Shown piece by piece: positions 1 to 11,836 of a DNA stretch of 64,000 nt. Under the pieces are notes generated by a model, which searched no databases, was not told the DNA's origin, and saw nothing but the letters and a program-made list of their open reading frames with translations. The translations under genes were made by a program, and so were the position numbers. How positions within the stretch are numbered: position 1 is the stretch's first letter; each line of letters begins with the position of its first letter. Source of the DNA: Panaeolus papilionaceus (taxonomy: Eukaryota; Basidiomycota; Agaricomycetes; Agaricales); contig JADNRZ010000016.1 of NCBI GenBank assembly GCA_015501605.1, positions 806,001 to 870,000 of the forward strand. Direction: 5' to 3'.

Positions 1-121
1 GACCATCAGCATATGGGGCCCCTCTCAAGTTGGTTCTTCTCCGCACCTAACAAATGGATAAAACTCGAATGACATTGGGGGCAATGTAATACGACTGGCG
101 CAAGCTCAATCATATTCGAGG

Positions 122-2713
122 ATGCTCCACTTCAAGTTACCGCTGACTTTGAAGGTCTTAATCCCCATCCAGGCGTTTTTCGTCCTTCGTGTTTTTGCAC
201 TCGCACCAAAAGGCGAATGGGACTCGTTCAACTATGCACCGAAGAGCAAGACAGTGTATCCCGTTGCTATTCACTCTCAACAAGGTAGCGTCACGGATGC
301 ATCCCATCTCGTTGGGTCCGGTGGAGGCAAAGCCACACTCTTGACGAGCGGATCGTGGGTTGCACTTGATTTTGGCGTCGAGGTGCGCATTCATTTTCAT
401 CTTCATATCCTTCACGCTACCCGGCTAACCAATCCATTTTCTTCCCTCACGACTGCTCTGTAGGTTGGGGGTTTGATATCCCTCAACTTCCAAACCCCAA
501 TATCCAACACCACAAGTCTCTCACTCTCATTCACTGAATCGCCACTCTTCATCCGGCCCACCGCCTCAGACGATTCTTCATACCCTGATGCTAGCACCAC
601 GTACGACGGCGTCCTCAAAGTCTCGTCACCCAACATCCAAGCAGGCCATTGGACTCAGCCTGCATCAGCGCTTCGTGGAGGTTTCCGATATCTCACTCTC
701 GTGAACAGTGGAAGTGGAAGTGGAGGTGTCAGTATTTCGAACGTGTCATGTGCGATATCGTTCATGCCTCACTTTAATGATCTGCGAGCGTATTCGGGGT
801 ATTTCTCCGCTAAGGATCCGGGGTTTAAGGACGTCGATTTTTTGACCAAGTGTGAGTTTATTTCCTCTTTTATAAGTAGAATGACCACTGAATAATTTTT
901 AATTTGTGTTTTTGGACTTCCAGTATGGTATGCTGGTGCCTATACTGTTCAAACCAACACCGTTCCGCTTAATACGGGTCGCCAAGTTCCATTCGCTTCT
1001 AGAGGATGTGAGTCCGATATTGTTCATTCATCATTATTGTCGTAAATAACAACCCCGATTCATTCTTTTACAGCATGGGCCAACAATGCTAAGCTCGGCG
1101 TTGCAGGTCCCATCATCGTCGACGGCGCAAAGCGTGATCGCGCAGTATGGCCTGGTGAGCAACGAATTCATTTTTACCTAAGCCATTACTCACTTTGGTT
1201 CATGTAATTCTACTTCAAAGGTGACATGGGCATCGCCGTCCCCGCTGCATTCGTATCAACCAATGATTTAATTTCGACTCGAAACGCCTTGGACACCATG
1301 TTCGCTGCCATCTCTCCGAATGGCGAGTTGCCAGAATCAGGACCACCGTTGAGTCAGAAGGGGTCCGATACGTATCATGCTTGGACACTCATCGGCGCTC
1401 GTAAGTTTTGTTTTTTACAAATATGAATGTGTGATGTTGTTGATATGACCTCTTCGCAGATAATTATTATAGGTATACTGGTGATCTCGACTGGGTCAGG
1501 TCGATTTTCGCCAACTATACCAAGGCAGTTCAGTACCTCCAAGGCAAGGTTGATGATAAGACGCGTTTGATTAACGTCACTGGATTGAGGGATTGGGCTA
1601 GATTAGGAGGGGGAGGTTACAACGCTGAAGGAAGCGCCCTGTTGTATCAGGTAAACCGTTGCTTCGACACTCACCTACTAACCAATTCCACTCATATAAT
1701 TTCCACCATTTAGGTTCTTCTAGGTTCCGCAGAATTATGGAGAGAACTCAGCTGGGAAGGCGTGTACAATGCATTCATCTACAACGCCACGCTCCTCAAA
1801 GATAGTTACAATGCCCATTTCTGGGACGAAGCCCAAGGAATGTATCGAGATAACGCCACAACGACGCTCACACCCCAAGACGCAAACTCGATGGCTGTGC
1901 TCTTCAACCTCACAGACTCGGACACGAAAAAGAAGAGGATCAGTGACGGACTCAGGAAGGCGTGGAATAACCTCGGACCTGTGCCACCTGAATTACCCGA
2001 TACCATTAGTCCATTTATTAGTGGCATTGAGGTAAGAGCAACGTTTGATTTATTTTTGCACTATGTTGATCCGATCGAATCGTGTAGCTTCAAGCACATT
2101 TCGAGGCAGGCAACGATGCGCGGGCGCTTGATCTTATGCATCGAACCTGGGGATACATGCTCTACACCGACATCAGCGTCCAAAGCACGCTTCTCGAAGG
2201 TTTCACCGCCAACGGGTCTCTTGCGTAAGTCCTGTCTATTTATAGGATCATCATAATGATGGCATTCAATATTGAAACGAACGCTTCTTTGTCTTGGCAT
2301 TCCCCAGCTACCGATGGTATCGCGGCTATAACAACGATCCAGCGTACACCTCGCATGCACATGGTTGGAGTGCAGGACCCACCCCGGCACTCACATTCTA
2401 CGTTCTCGGCCTTCAGATCGTCAAACCGAAAGGCCTCACCTGGAGCGTTGCGCCGCACATCGGGGGTGGTCTTCCTGGCGCTGAGGGCGGATTCGAGACG
2501 CCTCTAGGGTGGTTCGGTGTCAACTGGACTTTGCAGAGCAACCCGACGAAGTTTGAGATCACGATTGATACGCCTACGGGGACGAGTGGTGTGTTTACTT
2601 TCCCGAAGGAGTTGGATGTGAGCAAGGGGTATACGTTGGATGGTGTCAAGGTTTCGAGTGCTGCAAAGGAGATTAGTCTTACAGGAGGTCGTCATATGGT
2701 GAAGGTAGGCTGA
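122..2713 (+). CDS. GH78-like (alpha-L-rhamnosidase-type) secreted glycoside hydrolase
   Basis: Nine exons (122-382, 464-851, 924-1007, 1074-1154, 1221-1400, 1460-1650, 1714-2031, 2088-2224, 2308-2713) join in phase into 681 aa. A hydrophobic N-terminus (about residues 7-26) looks like a signal peptide. The N-terminal half reads as a beta-sandwich region and the middle as an (alpha/alpha)6 barrel, with the motif RDRAVWPGDMG around residue 245, typical of six-hairpin GH78-like enzymes; a C-terminal beta domain follows. Family knowledge: such enzymes remove terminal L-rhamnose or related sugars from plant polysaccharides or glycosides outside the cell. The exact substrate cannot be read from sequence. 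Several N-x-S/T sites fit secretion. The next gene downstream is an LPMO, also a biomass-degrading enzyme, on the same strand but about 0.8 kb away. Confidence 0.85.
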
Positions 2714-3533
2714 TATTGAAGCATCGGAGTGAGATGAAATACATCAGTAGGCGATGAGATTATGTGTGTGTTTCTTCATTCAATACGTTTCTATCGTAGT
2801 TCCACCTATTGTCGAAATATGGATACAGCAAGAATTCTGTCTGCAACGATTTGAATTGAGATGTGTGGATGTTTTAGCATCGCCCATTGTGCATTAAATT
2901 GACATTATAACGCAATAGATGACCCAGGCTCCAACGGTGATGTGCTGCAACATTATTTTTAGAGCACACAAGAGCGTTTCAACGAATTGAAGATAAGCAG
3001 GTGATGATGAGTTTGATATTGGTAAGAATAGAACCATGCAGACATTGGCTGTGGTCGATCCTTCCGGATCAATCTCCAATACAATCCAATTGTATCAGCA
3101 GTGAACATTTGAATGGTGGTGAACAGCAGTGGCATTAACCATATTGTGTATCTTCCCTGAATTGTATTCTCTTATATCGAGTCCGAAAATGACCCTCGAT
3201 ATGGTTTCAAGTCCATCAATTACCCCCTTTTGTGTGCTTCAATATTCTCCGGTATAAACGAATGATGACAACACAGCTTTGTCGGCCTACATCGTTAATT
3301 GGACTCCCTTTGACTTTCTGCTCAAGGAATTGTCACATGGCCACTCTAACCGAGTCGGACCAGGCACCGCCCATAGCTCGCAATTTCTATAAAGGCGAGC
3401 CTTCCCTGTCTCTGGATCCCCCAGCTCCGTCGATCGGTGTCTCCTCTCACGTCCACTGACCCCTCCCTTCACTCTCAACTTACGAATATTATTCAGTCGC
3501 AGAGCGATCACATATATCAGCCAGACTACAGAG
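2714..3533. other. Intergenic: GH78 3' side and LPMO promoter
   Basis: No gene is supported here; short open frames show no coding features. The right end is the LPMO promoter, with a TATA box. Confidence 0.6.
3388..3393 (+). promoter_or_regulatory. TATA box of the LPMO gene
   Basis: TATAAA lies 146 bp upstream of the first ATG at 3534, followed by a pyrimidine-rich leader. Confidence 0.55.
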
Positions 3534-4670
3534 ATGTTCACCATGAAGACTAGCGCTACTCTTCTCTCTCTTCTTTCTGCGGCCACGAGTGTTGTTGCGC
3601 ATGGAGTTATTGCACAAGTCACTTTCCCCAATGCAAATGGTGGCACGAGATCCCGTACTGCGCGTCTTCCTGGTCAAGGAGGCGCTAACAATTCTCCCAT
3701 CCGATCCGTTTCGTCTCAAGACCCAAACTATGGCACTAGCAATCCTGCTATCACCTGTGGACCCGACTCAAAGGCTGGAAAGGAAGTGGCTGAAGTTGCG
3801 CCAGGTGCTGAGATGAGCTTCGTGTGGAAAGATGCAAGTGGTGGTCCGGTGAGCATTTTACTTTCTTTGAAGGTTTGATCCATGTTCATTTCGATGCTGC
3901 CTTTTACGTAGTGGCCCCACAACATCGGACCTATCCTCACGTACATGGCTTCCTGCGGCAACCAAAACTGCAACCAAATCGGCGACCCAGCGAATCTCAA
4001 ATGGTTCAAAATTGAGCAGGTCGGCCGTAAAGGAAATTCGGATGAGTGGGTTCAGAACGATGTCAAAGATGGCGCTCCCTCTACTGCTACCATTCCGGAG
4101 AACCTCGCACCAGGAAACTACATGGTCCGTCACGAGATCATCGCCCTCCATATTGCCACCGAAAGAGGCAAAGCCGAGTTCTACCCAGGTTGTGTTGCAG
4201 TGAAGGTCACAGGTACTGGCACGGGCGTCCCCAATGCATCTGATCTCGTTAGCTTCCCTGGAGCATACAAGGATAGCGACCCTGGCATCTTCACTCCTGA
4301 CATTTTCAATGCCAACGTCAAATATGTCTTCCCTGGACCGAAGATTGCGACTTTGGCCGCTGGCGCTGCTTTAGATGAGGTTGCAGATCCAGCAGCTCGT
4401 AGCGACGTCGATGCAATCACGCGCTCTGTCAACAGAGAAGAAGGCATCTTGCAGCCCAAGCGCTTTAGCCGAATCATCAAGCGCTTTTTTAACGCCGAAG
4501 TTCGCTCTGCAGGATCTTCGTCTTCTATCAAGCCCACCGAGAAGCCCTCCGTCGCACCCCCTTCTAATACTAGGGAGTATGATGGCATCATGGTGCCGAG
4601 ACGCTATAGTCGTATCATGAAGCGCTTGGTTGACGACCTTGCCAAGGACGGCAAGTTGCCTCCGCTTTAA
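3534..4670 (+). CDS. AA9 lytic polysaccharide monooxygenase with charged C-terminal tail
   Basis: Two exons (3534-3848, 3912-4670) encode 357 aa. ATG 3534 and ATG 3543 (starting MKTSATLL) are both in frame; the second gives the neater signal peptide. Cleavage after ...VVA exposes His-Gly, the N-terminal copper-histidine of LPMOs. The AA9 core runs to about residue 240, with RHEIIALH (second copper His), the FYPGC block (axial Tyr) and the segment GPILTYMASCG. The usual Gln just before that Tyr block is Glu here (KAEFYPGC). The reaction is oxidative cleavage of cellulose or hemicellulose outside the cell. There is no CBM1. Instead the tail of about 115 aa carries two copies of a G-I-x-x-P-[KR]-R-[FY]-S-R-I-[IM]-K-R motif. 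The AA9 assignment is firm; the function of the tail is unknown. Confidence 0.88.
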
Positions 4671-5524
4671 GAGGTTCCTGCTCCCCGGCTTTGGCGTCGT
4701 TTATCGACGCTCAGACTCCTTACGACCTGCCTCACACGCACATCATCTAATGAACGCATATCACGCCCTTCATGCCTCCATTGTAGCACCGCCTCACATC
4801 CGCTTACGCTCACTCACGTTCATTGTATGTCTCTGGCTTATATATAGTACTAATATTTGTCGTTGTATCCTAAACCCGCTTTTTCACTGGTTAGAAATGA
4901 GTGGGGTACGTATTAATTTTGCTTAGATACATAAGTCACCCCAGGTGCACATGATATCGAGTTCAATATAATAATTATATGTCCTATCTACACCATCATC
5001 TGTGCTTTGAGCTTGTGTTCTCATGAGCTGTGAATTATTGTGCCTGCACTCTCTTACGGGTCTGATAATCTGATCAAAGCCTTCGAGTTAAGGTGAGTTA
5101 TAGCTTCTCCGTTTGAAAGGCTCTGAAGGCTTTTTACGACCACGGTTAAGCCGACCGATCATGAATTGACGTCTTCAATTACCCCGACTCATTCATAAAA
5201 TAATCGAAATCTAGTAAAATGACAGACTTCTTCGTTTATCCCATTTGTCACTCAAAGGAGGCGATGCACAGTATTTGGCCCAATTAAAAACGGATGTTTG
5301 GGATAAAACTGATAAACTAGCGAATGGCACCATTTCATTTATCGATAAGAACACCATCGATCAACTTGACACGTGGGCGCCTATCGTGGCATAATAAAAG
5401 ACAGGCTTGAGTGGAACCCATTCTTTCATCAGGCGTCTCGCCCCGCCAGCTACTCAAAGCCACTCCTGCGTCTGGATGAGCGAGATACCTTCGAATCTTT
5501 CACATCTCCAATTGAGCAATCTTG
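4671..5524. other. Intergenic, AT-rich
   Basis: This holds the 3' region of the LPMO gene and the 5' region of the RBR ligase gene. I see no supported gene or repeat. Confidence 0.6.
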
Positions 5525-7200
5525 ATGTCTTCTGTATCTACTGTTGTAGGATCATCGTCCCACCTGCCCCATGGCCGTCACCGCCATCACGATCATTCCT
5601 TTGATCATCTTGCCCACGCTATCACTGATGAGAACGACATCGATCTCGAGACCGCTCGCCTGATCGCAGAGCTTCACCTCCAGGATCTGGCAGAAATCGA
5701 AGGTAGAAGGAAGGGAAAAGGTCGAGAAGGGACCACTTCCGATGAAGAGTATGCTCTTCAATTAATGACGAGAGAGCTTCAAAATGTTGTCTCTATCTCT
5801 GAGGATAATCGAGTCGCGCAAAGCATCTCGAAAGCTTTGCAGACAGACGCTGCTTATCTCGATGCATTCGTCACAGCTGAGCAGGCAGCCGAAGCGGATC
5901 GGCTCGCTGCACAGGCTTTGTTCAATGGACAAGCGCTCCCAGCACCTATCCCAGCACAAACCCGTGTGGAAAATCGTGATTTCAGAATGGAACTTCAATC
6001 CCAGGATCAAGATGATAGGTGAATATTGCTGCTTGTTCCCCTACATGCCTTTGACAGAGTGTTCTAACTATTTTCTTTGGTCCTCTAGCTTCACATCAAT
6101 ACCCGAGAACAATTCAGCCCGGGGAGTTAAAAGTACCGTGCTCAAAACACTCTCCATTGGTGCTGCTCCTCGCACTCCTGTGAAAGCCATACCCTCCTCA
6201 TCGAGTTCCAAACCAAGGGAACCTAGGTACTTGCTACCTCTGATCACTCCTGTTTAACTAGCGCTAACTTCTCATAATTTAGTGTCGAGTGCACTGCGTG
6301 TGGCGAATTGGTAAAAGTTGGAAAGGCATTCTTAACTGAATGCGGCCATCAATATTGCCCAACCTGCCTAAACGACCTCGTTGAGGCGTTCACACGCGAC
6401 GAATCTTTGTACCCTCTTCGTTGCTGCAAGGAACCTATCGACATACACGATGTTCATCCCTTCATCACCAAGTATGGCCTCGCTAAACTCTTCGAGATCA
6501 AACACGCCGAATTTAGTGTTCCAGTTCAGGATCGACTTTATTGTGCGACGGCTACTTGCTCGGCTTTCCTCGATTCAGTAAATCAATACAGAGAGCAATT
6601 TATTCAATGCCCCAAATGCAGCTCCTCGACTTGTAGGCTCTGCAAGCAAGGGTATCACTTTGGGGACTGCGCTCACGTTAACGAGGCTACGGAGACCGTT
6701 CGCGTTCTCGCCCGTGAACAAGGCTGGCAAACTTGTCCTGGCTGCCATGCAATCGTGGAGCTGGATGTTGGCTGCTACCATATGACCTGTCGGTGCCGCA
6801 AAGAGTTTTGCTATCTTTGCGCGCGGACCTGGAAGGAATGCTCTTGTCCTCAGTGGGACGAAACGCGTCTCATCACTGCGGCTCAACAACGCGTCCGGAA
6901 CGAGGTGGGAGTACGAGAAGCCGCCCGAGCTGCTTATGTAGCACCTGCCGCTTGGCAAATTCGCATTCAAGAGATGGCCAATAATTTACGTCAAAACCAC
7001 GAGTGTCACAACCACAGCTGGAGATACAGGCATGGAGGGGGGCAATGCGAGTCTTGCTATCATAATTTGCCACAATTTTTATTGGTGTGTATCTTGTTTT
7101 TTCGAAACGTCCCAAACAGCAGGATTACTAAGAACACCTCTAGATATGTCAGAACTGTCGATATCTCGCTTGTAAACGGTGCACGCTCAACCGGCTTTGA
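5525..7200 (+). CDS. RBR (RING-IBR-RING) E3 ubiquitin ligase
   Basis: Four exons (5525-6018, 6089-6226, 6283-7084, 7144-7200) give 496 aa. The first about 210 residues are acidic, Ser-rich and without a recognised domain. RING1 begins VECTACGELV with CGHQYCPTCL; the IBR contains CPKCSSSTCRLC; RING2 reads TCPGCHAIVELDVGCYHMTC and then RCRKEFCYLC. In RBR ligases the Cys of the HMTC step is the catalytic residue that receives ubiquitin from E2 before passing it to substrate; it is present. The last two exons add a small Cys/His cluster (CHNHSW...CESCYH...CQNC...CKRC), seen only if the terminal 57-nt exon is used, and likely a zinc ribbon. The substrate is unknown. Confidence 0.88.
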
Positions 7201-9028
7201 GCGGCCACGTCTATGAGATTATACCCAGGTTAGTCGAAGTTCTATGCGTAACCGGCTAGAACAATGTGGACAGACAATCCCTCATAGTTGAGTCTACTCT
7301 CCCAACTTCCCCTTATGCTCGTTCTGCTGTTTGAAAATTTTTATCATGTGTTTTCCTATCCGTGTTGCCTGATTATTATGAGAGATATTAGTACATGGGA
7401 AGTAAACTACTGTTGCCCATTTGTGGTTCTAAAGCATTTTCATTTAAACAATTCTTGTTTAATAATCGGTAGAATTAATAACGGAAATTAATAACGGAAA
7501 TATATCTGCATTTTCCTTCTTCTCATTCTCGTCCGTATGCAAATTTTTGATGGCTGCATAGAATTAATTAGTAATGGACAACACCGGCTAGACGTTGACC
7601 AGCGACGTTGTTCTATTTTTCTCCTTCCCATGTGCACTTCTAGCTGTGGACCGCCACTCTGCAGCTCTAGCGATGTCACCATTTGTAAAATTGAGTAGAC
7701 TCAGCTAAGTACTGTCAAATGGACAGAATATTTAGAAATCGTGTAGTAGTGACTGGGAGGCCTTCGTCTTGAACTTCGAGAACAGGGAATAGGGGTTCCA
7801 TTATTAGCTCCAAAAGGGATTTACTGCCTAATTGGGCACCAACCTAACAACGTCTGAGGACCTACCTGTGAACCGAGTAGGACGTCTTTCTTGGGGTGGT
7901 GCCAACTTCATATTAGACGGAATGTCTACAAAAGATTTGGATTTGGGATGTAACAGAGATCAGCCCGTAGTCCATGGAAAACAAATCTGCATCACGATAA
8001 CATATATAATTTCGAACTCCACAACTCTGTGACTAGATACAACGTAAAAAAGGGTATAGAGCAATAGGAAAAGTTGACTCATTGAGATGGTATGTGTACT
8101 TTTTTATATACAAAATTTCCGGATTCAAAAGAGATCTAAGCACTACGAGAGGACAACGACTGGGGTATAATCAGCAAAGGAGGCAAAAAAGAACATGCGT
8201 AAAAATGAGACGCTGAAGAGAAGATCCCCAAAAAAAGAGCGACAAAGGTCAAAGGGGATGTCTGTTCAGTGAAGAATGTTAATATGTAGATCGTTAGGGT
8301 ATGTGTGAGTAACGAGGAACGGAAAGCAATGGAACAGCGAAGACAATAGTAGGCAAGAAGTTTGGAGATCAAGGACACGCCATGGGTAATTCGAATGGTG
8401 AAAGAGCATGCGATGAACCTCAAACAACATGAGTGGAGTATGGGGGTTACCACGAGCGAAGACACACCACACAGAATCGGGGAATCATGGGCATGGGTGA
8501 AATGATAGCGGAATAAGTTAAAAGTTTCCAACAGATAAACTACATACAAATGGGAAGAGGGAAATGATGCGGTCCAACAATACAGAGATAAGAGGTGAAA
8601 GATCAAAACGTGCTAAGGAAAATAAAGAAATAAAGTGTGACAAAAAAGACCAGATAAAATAGAATCCATCAACTCTTGTAGAAGACGAGATAAAAAGGAG
8701 AAACGCAAAATCTCGCTTCTGCAAGCGCTGGATAGCATAGGCGGCATAATTCCATAACTAATGGGCATATTATCGTTTCTTTCGTCATTCATCCAGCTTG
8801 TCTTCATCGACACCTCGCTCTCTACGTATCCCATCTTCGTCACCCCTCAATCTCCAGCATAGACCCCTTCCAAAACGAGTTACGATCCTGGTATATCCCA
8901 AACATAATAGGGTGCATAAGGTAGGCCTGAGTGGTTTCGGTATTGATGTTGGTACCGGTTACGGTATTGAAAAAGAAAACAAAGGCGTTGCGATAGTGCA
9001 AATTTGTCGAAAAATCCATCAGTGAAAT
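7201..9028. other. Intergenic, 1.8 kb, AT-rich
   Basis: This lies between convergent genes (RBR ligase and CNOT11) and probably holds both 3' UTRs. Open frames here are Ser/Leu/His-rich with no domain. I see no repeat or RNA gene. Confidence 0.55.
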
Positions 9029-10717
9029 TCAATGGGAGTAGTGAGAAACGAGAGTGTCCGACAGCCTGAATAAGTTTGGAGCCGGAAAAGATAGGCCAGA
9101 GATGTAGATAGTTGAAACTCTTGCGGAATGCCAGGATGCGCAACAGGTGCTCAGTACCTGGAATTGGCGATGAGGCGGTACAGAACGTTTGCTTCTTCAA
9201 ATCTGGAATTGCGAAGACTGAAGTGAGCCATTTCAGTCGACTCAGCCTCGTCAGTGGGGTCGACAATCTTGAGCTTGATAAGCGAAGTATAGAACCGGCA
9301 AAGCTGGTTGCCATCATCACGATTAGCGAGGGTTCGGTTAGAAAATATGACAACAACTTACATTCTGTACGCCTTTGGCGAACCGGTCATCGCTGACGTT
9401 ACCCGCCATCGCCTCACGCTCTGCACGGTCAAGCCAATTGATGCATTCATGAACAAAGCGTCCGAGAACCTCCAGAAGAACGAGGTCGGCGACAGTCGAG
9501 TATCCTGGGACTGTGACCCTCGTCTGGTCGCGGAGCAAACGTCCGTAGATATCAAAGCTGGCCAGAGTCGGTGGTAAAAAGGGCAAGACGTCAAGGAAAG
9601 GCCTGGGGTTGTTGTTGTCAGGGTTGTTGTTCGTGAGCAAACCGACGAGAAGTGGGTGAGCAATTGTAGGGTTATAGGAGATAATAGGGGCAATGTCAAT
9701 GGAGGTGACGATGTTGGTGTTGACCAGATCCGTGATAAATGGTGCAAGGTACTGTTGCGTTGACTTAGTGTGTTGTTACGAGACCCCAAAATAAAATAAG
9801 AGCTCACTCGCTGTTCAGAAAGGTTCAGAACACGATCTCTAGCAGTCAAAAGAAGTTTCATGGCTTGGATTACGCGCTCGTTCTTCTTATCTTCCTCAAA
9901 GTTGACGGGGGACCGAGAAACAGGGGAGAACATGCGAGGCATGGAAGTATTGTCGTTAGTATCGGAGGAGGCCGATAGCCCGCTTTTATCTTGAAAATAT
10001 GAATAAGTAATGTCGTCTCTGTGGAACCATTAGATTTATACCAACAGTCTCAACTTGAAAAACTCACATGTCAGAAATACTATGATACAAATCCTCATCA
10101 AGGACTAGATTAATGGCTCGTAACTTTGGCGGGAGTGGGCAACGGGATAAGGTGCTTGGAGAGTATGGACCAATCTTTAAAAAGCTCCAGTCAGAACAGA
10201 AATATGACCACGAGAACAAGACTCACATCACCACCATCGCCCTTCAAGATCTTCCACAAAACCCAAACAAATTGCTCATTTGGGCTGACACCCCCCTGAT
10301 TTGCGACTACGACGGCTTTCTCTCGCTCACGCGTGTAAGCAACCAAAAGGGCGGATTTAAAGGGGTTGACAGTAACAGGATGAGGAGCGTAAAGAGAGTA
10401 AAGAATGAATGAGACCAAAATTCGCTGAGCAAGCTGTATCTGCGTTCATCAGAGGGTGTTTCCATGTGGATGACGAGTTCATGGCTCACCTCGGTACTGG
10501 TCGTGGAATCAAGAACAGGCAACAACGCGTCTAAAGCCAGCTGAAACCGCGAAGTTGGTTGAACCAGCTGGGTAAAAGCCAGGGCACCAGTCGAGCAAGG
10601 CAACGAGAACGCCTTGTTCAGCAAGTGGCCCACTGATGCCCTGATGGAATCGCCAGGCTGAGACTGAGCCAAAAACGTCGTAGTAGACGTCGAGCTCGGC
10701 GGCGGCGACGATTGCAT
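9029..10717 (-). CDS. CNOT11: CCR4-NOT complex subunit 11
   Basis: Seven exons on the minus strand (10717-10490, 10439-10227, 10174-10068, 10018-9808, 9751-9362, 9303-9158, 9065-9029) close in phase to 443 aa. The N-terminal part includes LYAPHPVTVNPF, like the NPF-containing region of CNOT11. The C-terminal half (YLAPFITDLVNTN, then YSTVADLVLLEVLGRFVHEC, then NLCRFYTSLIKLKIVD) follows the conserved CNOT11 C-terminal domain, including the motif for a late helix ending in a short tail. Known role: CNOT11 docks with CNOT10 on the NOT1 N-terminus of the cytoplasmic deadenylase complex. The first intron is only 50 nt. Exons 3 and 7 rest on reading phase and splice sites only. Confidence 0.82.
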
Positions 10718-11836
10718 GCCTTTTTAGCCAATGTATATGGGGTGGTGGACCAGAGAGGCTTTCTAACGACAAGTCTGTCCTATCCCTTAAATATAGGCTG
10801 ATGTAATCACTCTCCCTATAAATACCGAACTAATTCCCGATATCCCGACTTGCTTCCTCCTGTCAGCGCTTGTTTTTTTTCTATCAAAGTCTTTAATTAT
10901 TTATGTCTGCTTAGAAGAAAAGCAAGGTTTAATATGTTGACCAGCTCTGGCAAGTTTAATATTGACAGTGTAGTTCCTGTCTGACCCAAACTCCCAGATT
11001 TTCAACACCAACTTAGAGGAAGAGGAGACTTAGAGGAGTAATAATTAGGCAATAATGGAACAATGTCTGGTCTCCGATCCATAGAGCCTGTAGGGTTTCC
11101 ATTCCACCGAATGCCGAGCCTGAGATATATAACTCTTGAGGTGCATTGGCGCGTCTATCCTCCAGCTTTGAGTAGCTTCCAGTGTTTGAAACCTGTCCTC
11201 GATAATCGAATATCTTAAATATTGAGAATAGATACACCAGATTGTAATTTTTAAATGCAGAAGAGCAGATATGGAAGCCTAGGTACCCCTTTCCTTCCCA
11301 TTCGCAAACCAATGTCGGAATTGCCTTGATGAAACCTCGAAACTGGGACCTTTTAATGTTTCAGTTTCTTATGATAATTGTCTCCCGCTGTAGGTTATTT
11401 CGTATTTCAATGATTCTGCACAGATCCCATTCTTCCAGCCTTCACTCACCTGTCTTCCCTCGATAATCATTCGGCTTTGCTGAAGTCTGATGAAGTTCTG
11501 AATGAAGTCATTATAGTCTCTGGTGATTTGAGCTTGGCATTTTGATGCATCCCCGGCAAGGCTAATGATTTGTTTTGACACCTCAGTTGACCCATTGGAC
11601 TCAGAACGGACAGGGTCAAAGCTCACCGACCGCCTGGAAAATAATTTCAATACAATACAATCAGTCACTCTTTTCTTTGTTCCTTCCCCCCTCTTCTATC
11701 CCTACAATACCCTCTCAGCTGGAGATACGACGGGTACGGAGCGGAATATCTTTCAGAACGCTCACGAACAACTCGGCACCACTGCATTTACTTTCTTTGC
11801 GACACCCTCCGTCCTGTATCTCTTCCCTAGACCGCA
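10718..11836. other. Divergent intergenic region
   Basis: This is the shared upstream region of CNOT11 (minus) and the GT61 gene (plus). A TATAAATA string sits near 10817 on the plus strand without a gene just downstream. No coding feature is supported. Confidence 0.5.

Noticed and set aside
8136..8606. 156-aa minus-strand open frame
   Set aside because: AT-rich, Ser/Leu/His-biased, no domain, no splice partners; probably chance in the 3' region of CNOT11.
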